Positions 5,177 to 6,743 of a stretch of DNA of 6,743 nt are shown here, piece by piece. Made by a program: the position numbers and the translations under genes. The stretch covers positions 1-6,743 of the forward strand of contig JAJRXN010000308.1 in the NCBI GenBank assembly GCA_024276295.1. The letters run 5' to 3'. Position 1 is the first letter of the stretch; the number at the start of each line of letters is the position of its first letter. A model generated the notes under the pieces. That model saw only the letters and a program-made list of their open reading frames with translations. It was not told where the DNA came from and searched no databases. This DNA comes from Acidobacteriota bacterium (GTDB taxonomy: Bacteria > Acidobacteriota > Polarisedimenticolia > J045).

Positions 5177-5842
5177 ATGTCCGACCCCAAAACCAGCCGC
5201 TTCGTCTTCCCGCGGTGGGCGAATCTCGTCCGGCCGGGACTCGCGCTCGCCATCGCCGGCGGGCCGGTGTACCTCGTCGTCCTGGCCATGGTGGCGCTGT
5301 CTCCGTCGACGATCAACGTCGGCTACGCCCCCGAGCAGCCGCTGCCGTACAGTCACGCCCTCCACGTGGGCCAGCTCGGAATCGACTGCCGCTACTGCCA
5401 CGACACGGTCGAGACCGAGGCGCGCGCCGCGATCCCGCCGACGCAGACCTGCATGAACTGTCATGCCAAGGTCCGCGCAGCGAGCGACAAGCTCGAGCTG
5501 GTGCGGGAGAGCTACGCCACGGGAAAGCCGATCCCGTGGGTCAGGGTGCACGACCTGCCGGACTACGTTTACTTCAACCACGCGGCGCACCTGCGGGCGG
5601 GCGTGAGCTGCGTCGAATGCCATGGTCGCGTCGACACGATGGAGGTCGTCTGGCAGACCGAGCCGCTGACGATGGGGTGGTGCCTCGACTGCCACCGCAA
5701 CCCGGACGCCCGCATCCGACCCCCGGACAAGATCACGCAGCTCGACTGGAAGCCCGACGGCGATCCCGCCGAGCTGGGCCGCCGGTTGCGCGAGGAGCGT
5801 GAGATCAATCCGAAGGTGGACTGTTCGACATGTCATCGCTGA
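5177..5842 (+). CDS. actA: Pentaheme cytochrome c subunit of alternative complex III (ActA type)
   Basis: This 221-residue membrane-anchored cytochrome c should act on the periplasmic face, relaying electrons within alternative complex III, a quinol-oxidising complex unrelated to bc1. One hydrophobic segment (about 21-42) follows a basic N-terminus and has no clear cleavage site, so it is likely an anchor. Five heme c motifs follow: CRYCH (71-75), CMNCH (92-96), CVECH (145-149), CLDCH (169-173) and CSTCH (216-220), with the last one residue from the end. H60, H63, H125, H135 and H138 are candidate distal ligands. Five hemes match the known ActA of Rhodothermus. Start ATG at 5177 is the first possible: upstream the frame meets TGA at 5141 with no alternative start between. 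No Shine-Dalgarno sequence is seen. Other multiheme c7-like cytochromes are possible, but the ActB-type gene that follows makes ActA the best call. Confidence 0.92.
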   Translation: MSDPKTSRFVFPRWANLVRPGLALAIAGGPVYLVVLAMVALSPSTINVGYAPEQPLPYSHALHVGQLGIDCRYCHDTVETEARAAIPPTQTCMNCHAKVRAASDKLELVRESYATGKPIPWVRVHDLPDYVYFNHAAHLRAGVSCVECHGRVDTMEVVWQTEPLTMGWCLDCHRNPDARIRPPDKITQLDWKPDGDPAELGRRLREEREINPKVDCSTCHR

Positions 5843-6743
5843 ATCGCACGCCGGGACCGAACCACGGCTACTGGCGCAGCCTCGACCAGCTCGCGGACTC
5901 CCCGGACTACCGGCGTTTCCTGGAGGCCGAGTTTCCGGTCGCCGCGGTCGAGGAAGGAGACGGCGGCGGGGCGTCCCGGCGCTCCTTCCTCAAGCTGATG
6001 GGGGCTTCCGTCGCCCTGGCGGGGATGGCGGCCTGCCGCTGGCCCGAGGAGCGGATCGTCCCGTACTCCTACCGGCCGGAAGGCCATGCTCCGGGACGGA
6101 TGCTGACGTTCGCCACGGCGATCGAACTCGGCGGCGCCGCAGTCGGGCTGGTGGCGACGAGCTTCGACGGCCGGCCGATCAAGGTCGACGGCAATCCGCT
6201 CCATCCGGCGAGCCTCGGCGCGTGCTCGGCGCAGATCCAGGCCACCGTGCTCGGCCTGTACGACCCCGAGCGCAGCCGGATGCCCGCGCGGCGCCATGAC
6301 GGCGGGCTGACCGACACCGACTGGTCCATGGCGCTCGGCTTCCTGCGCGAGCTGGCGGCGCGCGGCGCCGCAAAGGGCGGAGCCGGGCTCGCGGTGCTCG
6401 CCGAGCCGTCCTCCTCGCCGACACTGGCGCGCATGCGCCGCCGGTTCACCGCGCGGTTCCCCGAGGCGAGCTGGATCGAGTACGACCCGCTGACGCGCGA
6501 CCACGAGCGCCTCGGTCTGGCCGCCGCCTGCGGCCGACCGGTCCGCCCGGTGCTCGAACTCGACCGTGCCGAGGTCATCCTCGCGCTCGACGACGATCTG
6601 CTGTTCGACCACCCCGAGGCGCTGCGCCATGCCCGCGCGTGGGCGCGGAGCCGGCGCGCCGAGGACGGCCGGATGAACCGGCTGTACGCGGTCGAAAGCG
6701 TGTTCTCGGTGACCGGGATGCAGGCCGACCACCGGCTTCCGCT
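5830..6743 (+). CDS. actB: Alternative complex III subunit B: molybdopterin-oxidoreductase-like and iron-sulfur protein with extended Tat signal (N-terminal 304 residues)
   Basis: This is the start of the large periplasmic iron-sulfur subunit of alternative complex III; the gene runs past the window and the family is usually around 1000 residues. Residues 14-35 (YWRSLDQLADSP, then RRFLEAEFP) followed by twin-arginine SRRSFLKLMGAS (49-60) form the extended Tat translocation domain known for this family. GMAAC ends in C69, a lipobox-like cysteine, followed by RWPEERIVPY (70-79). Then comes a molybdopterin-oxidoreductase-like region with FDGRPIKVDGNPLHPASLGA (112-131). No N-terminal CxxC iron-sulfur motif is present, as expected for ActB, whose oxidoreductase-like domain lacks the cofactor. 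The cluster-binding C-terminal domain would lie outside the window. AAGGTGG ends 10 nt before the ATG. The gene overlaps actA by 13 bp in another frame, so the two are likely translationally coupled. Confidence 0.9.
   Translation, partial: MSSLNRTPGPNHGYWRSLDQLADSPDYRRFLEAEFPVAAVEEGDGGGASRRSFLKLMGASVALAGMAACRWPEERIVPYSYRPEGHAPGRMLTFATAIELGGAAVGLVATSFDGRPIKVDGNPLHPASLGACSAQIQATVLGLYDPERSRMPARRHDGGLTDTDWSMALGFLRELAARGAAKGGAGLAVLAEPSSSPTLARMRRRFTARFPEASWIEYDPLTRDHERLGLAAACGRPVRPVLELDRAEVILALDDDLLFDHPEALRHARAWARSRRAEDGRMNRLYAVESVFSVTGMQADHRLP

Noticed and set aside
5125..5802. 225-codon plus-strand open frame overlapping actA in another frame
   Set aside because: It is Arg/Pro-rich with no motif. 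The actA frame carries five CXXCH motifs and a membrane anchor.
4904..5836. 310-codon minus-strand open frame opposite actA
   Set aside because: It is antisense to a gene with five heme motifs and its composition is that of a GC-rich shadow.

Overview
This window is visibly very G+C-rich. It is packed with genes apart from one intergenic region of about 340 bp, and every gene belongs to a recognisable family concerned with membrane energetics. The source looks like an aerobic or facultatively respiring Gram-negative-type bacterium from a high-GC lineage that uses alternative complex III, such as Acidobacteriota, Myxococcota, Gemmatimonadota or Planctomycetota. The sequence alone does not settle the phylum.

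Layout. On the minus strand, reading from about 4833 down to 1, come pntAA, pntAB and pntB (the three-polypeptide form of proton-translocating nicotinamide nucleotide transhydrogenase). After an 82-bp gap follow trkA and trkH (potassium uptake). trkH runs off the left edge. The spacing is tight: pntAA and pntAB share one base (TGATG), pntAB and pntB are 4 bp apart, and trkA and trkH are 6 bp apart. The 82-bp gap holds a hairpin, a possible -10 box and an unusual ribosome-binding-site stem-loop, so trkAH may be a separate unit or a continuation of the pnt operon.

On the plus strand, from 5177 to the right edge, come a pentaheme cytochrome c of the ActA type and an ActB-type protein. The second carries an extended twin-arginine region, a lipobox-like cysteine and the start of a molybdopterin-oxidoreductase-like domain. 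Together they mark the start of an alternative complex III operon (quinol oxidation, electrons passed to cytochrome c or directly to an oxidase). actB overlaps actA by 13 bp and continues past the window.

The divergent intergenic region (4834-5176) carries a good sigma70-like promoter for actA. Its -10 box sits only 9 nt before the ATG, so the transcript is predicted to be leaderless or nearly so. The same region holds two GC-rich inverted repeats, a weaker candidate promoter for pnt, and a small hairpin that buries the pntAA Shine-Dalgarno sequence.

How the parts fit (inference): alternative complex III feeds electron transport and so supports the proton-motive force, PntAB spends that force to make NADPH, and TrkAH is a cation channel gated by nucleotide-binding RCK domains. 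I see no mobile element, CRISPR array, tRNA or rRNA, and no wholly unknown gene system. The points most worth checking are the predicted leaderless actA transcript, apparent loss of the usual membrane histidines in the transhydrogenase, loss of the acidic ribose-binding residue in the second TrkA Rossmann fold, and structured ribosome-binding sites before pntAA and trkA.
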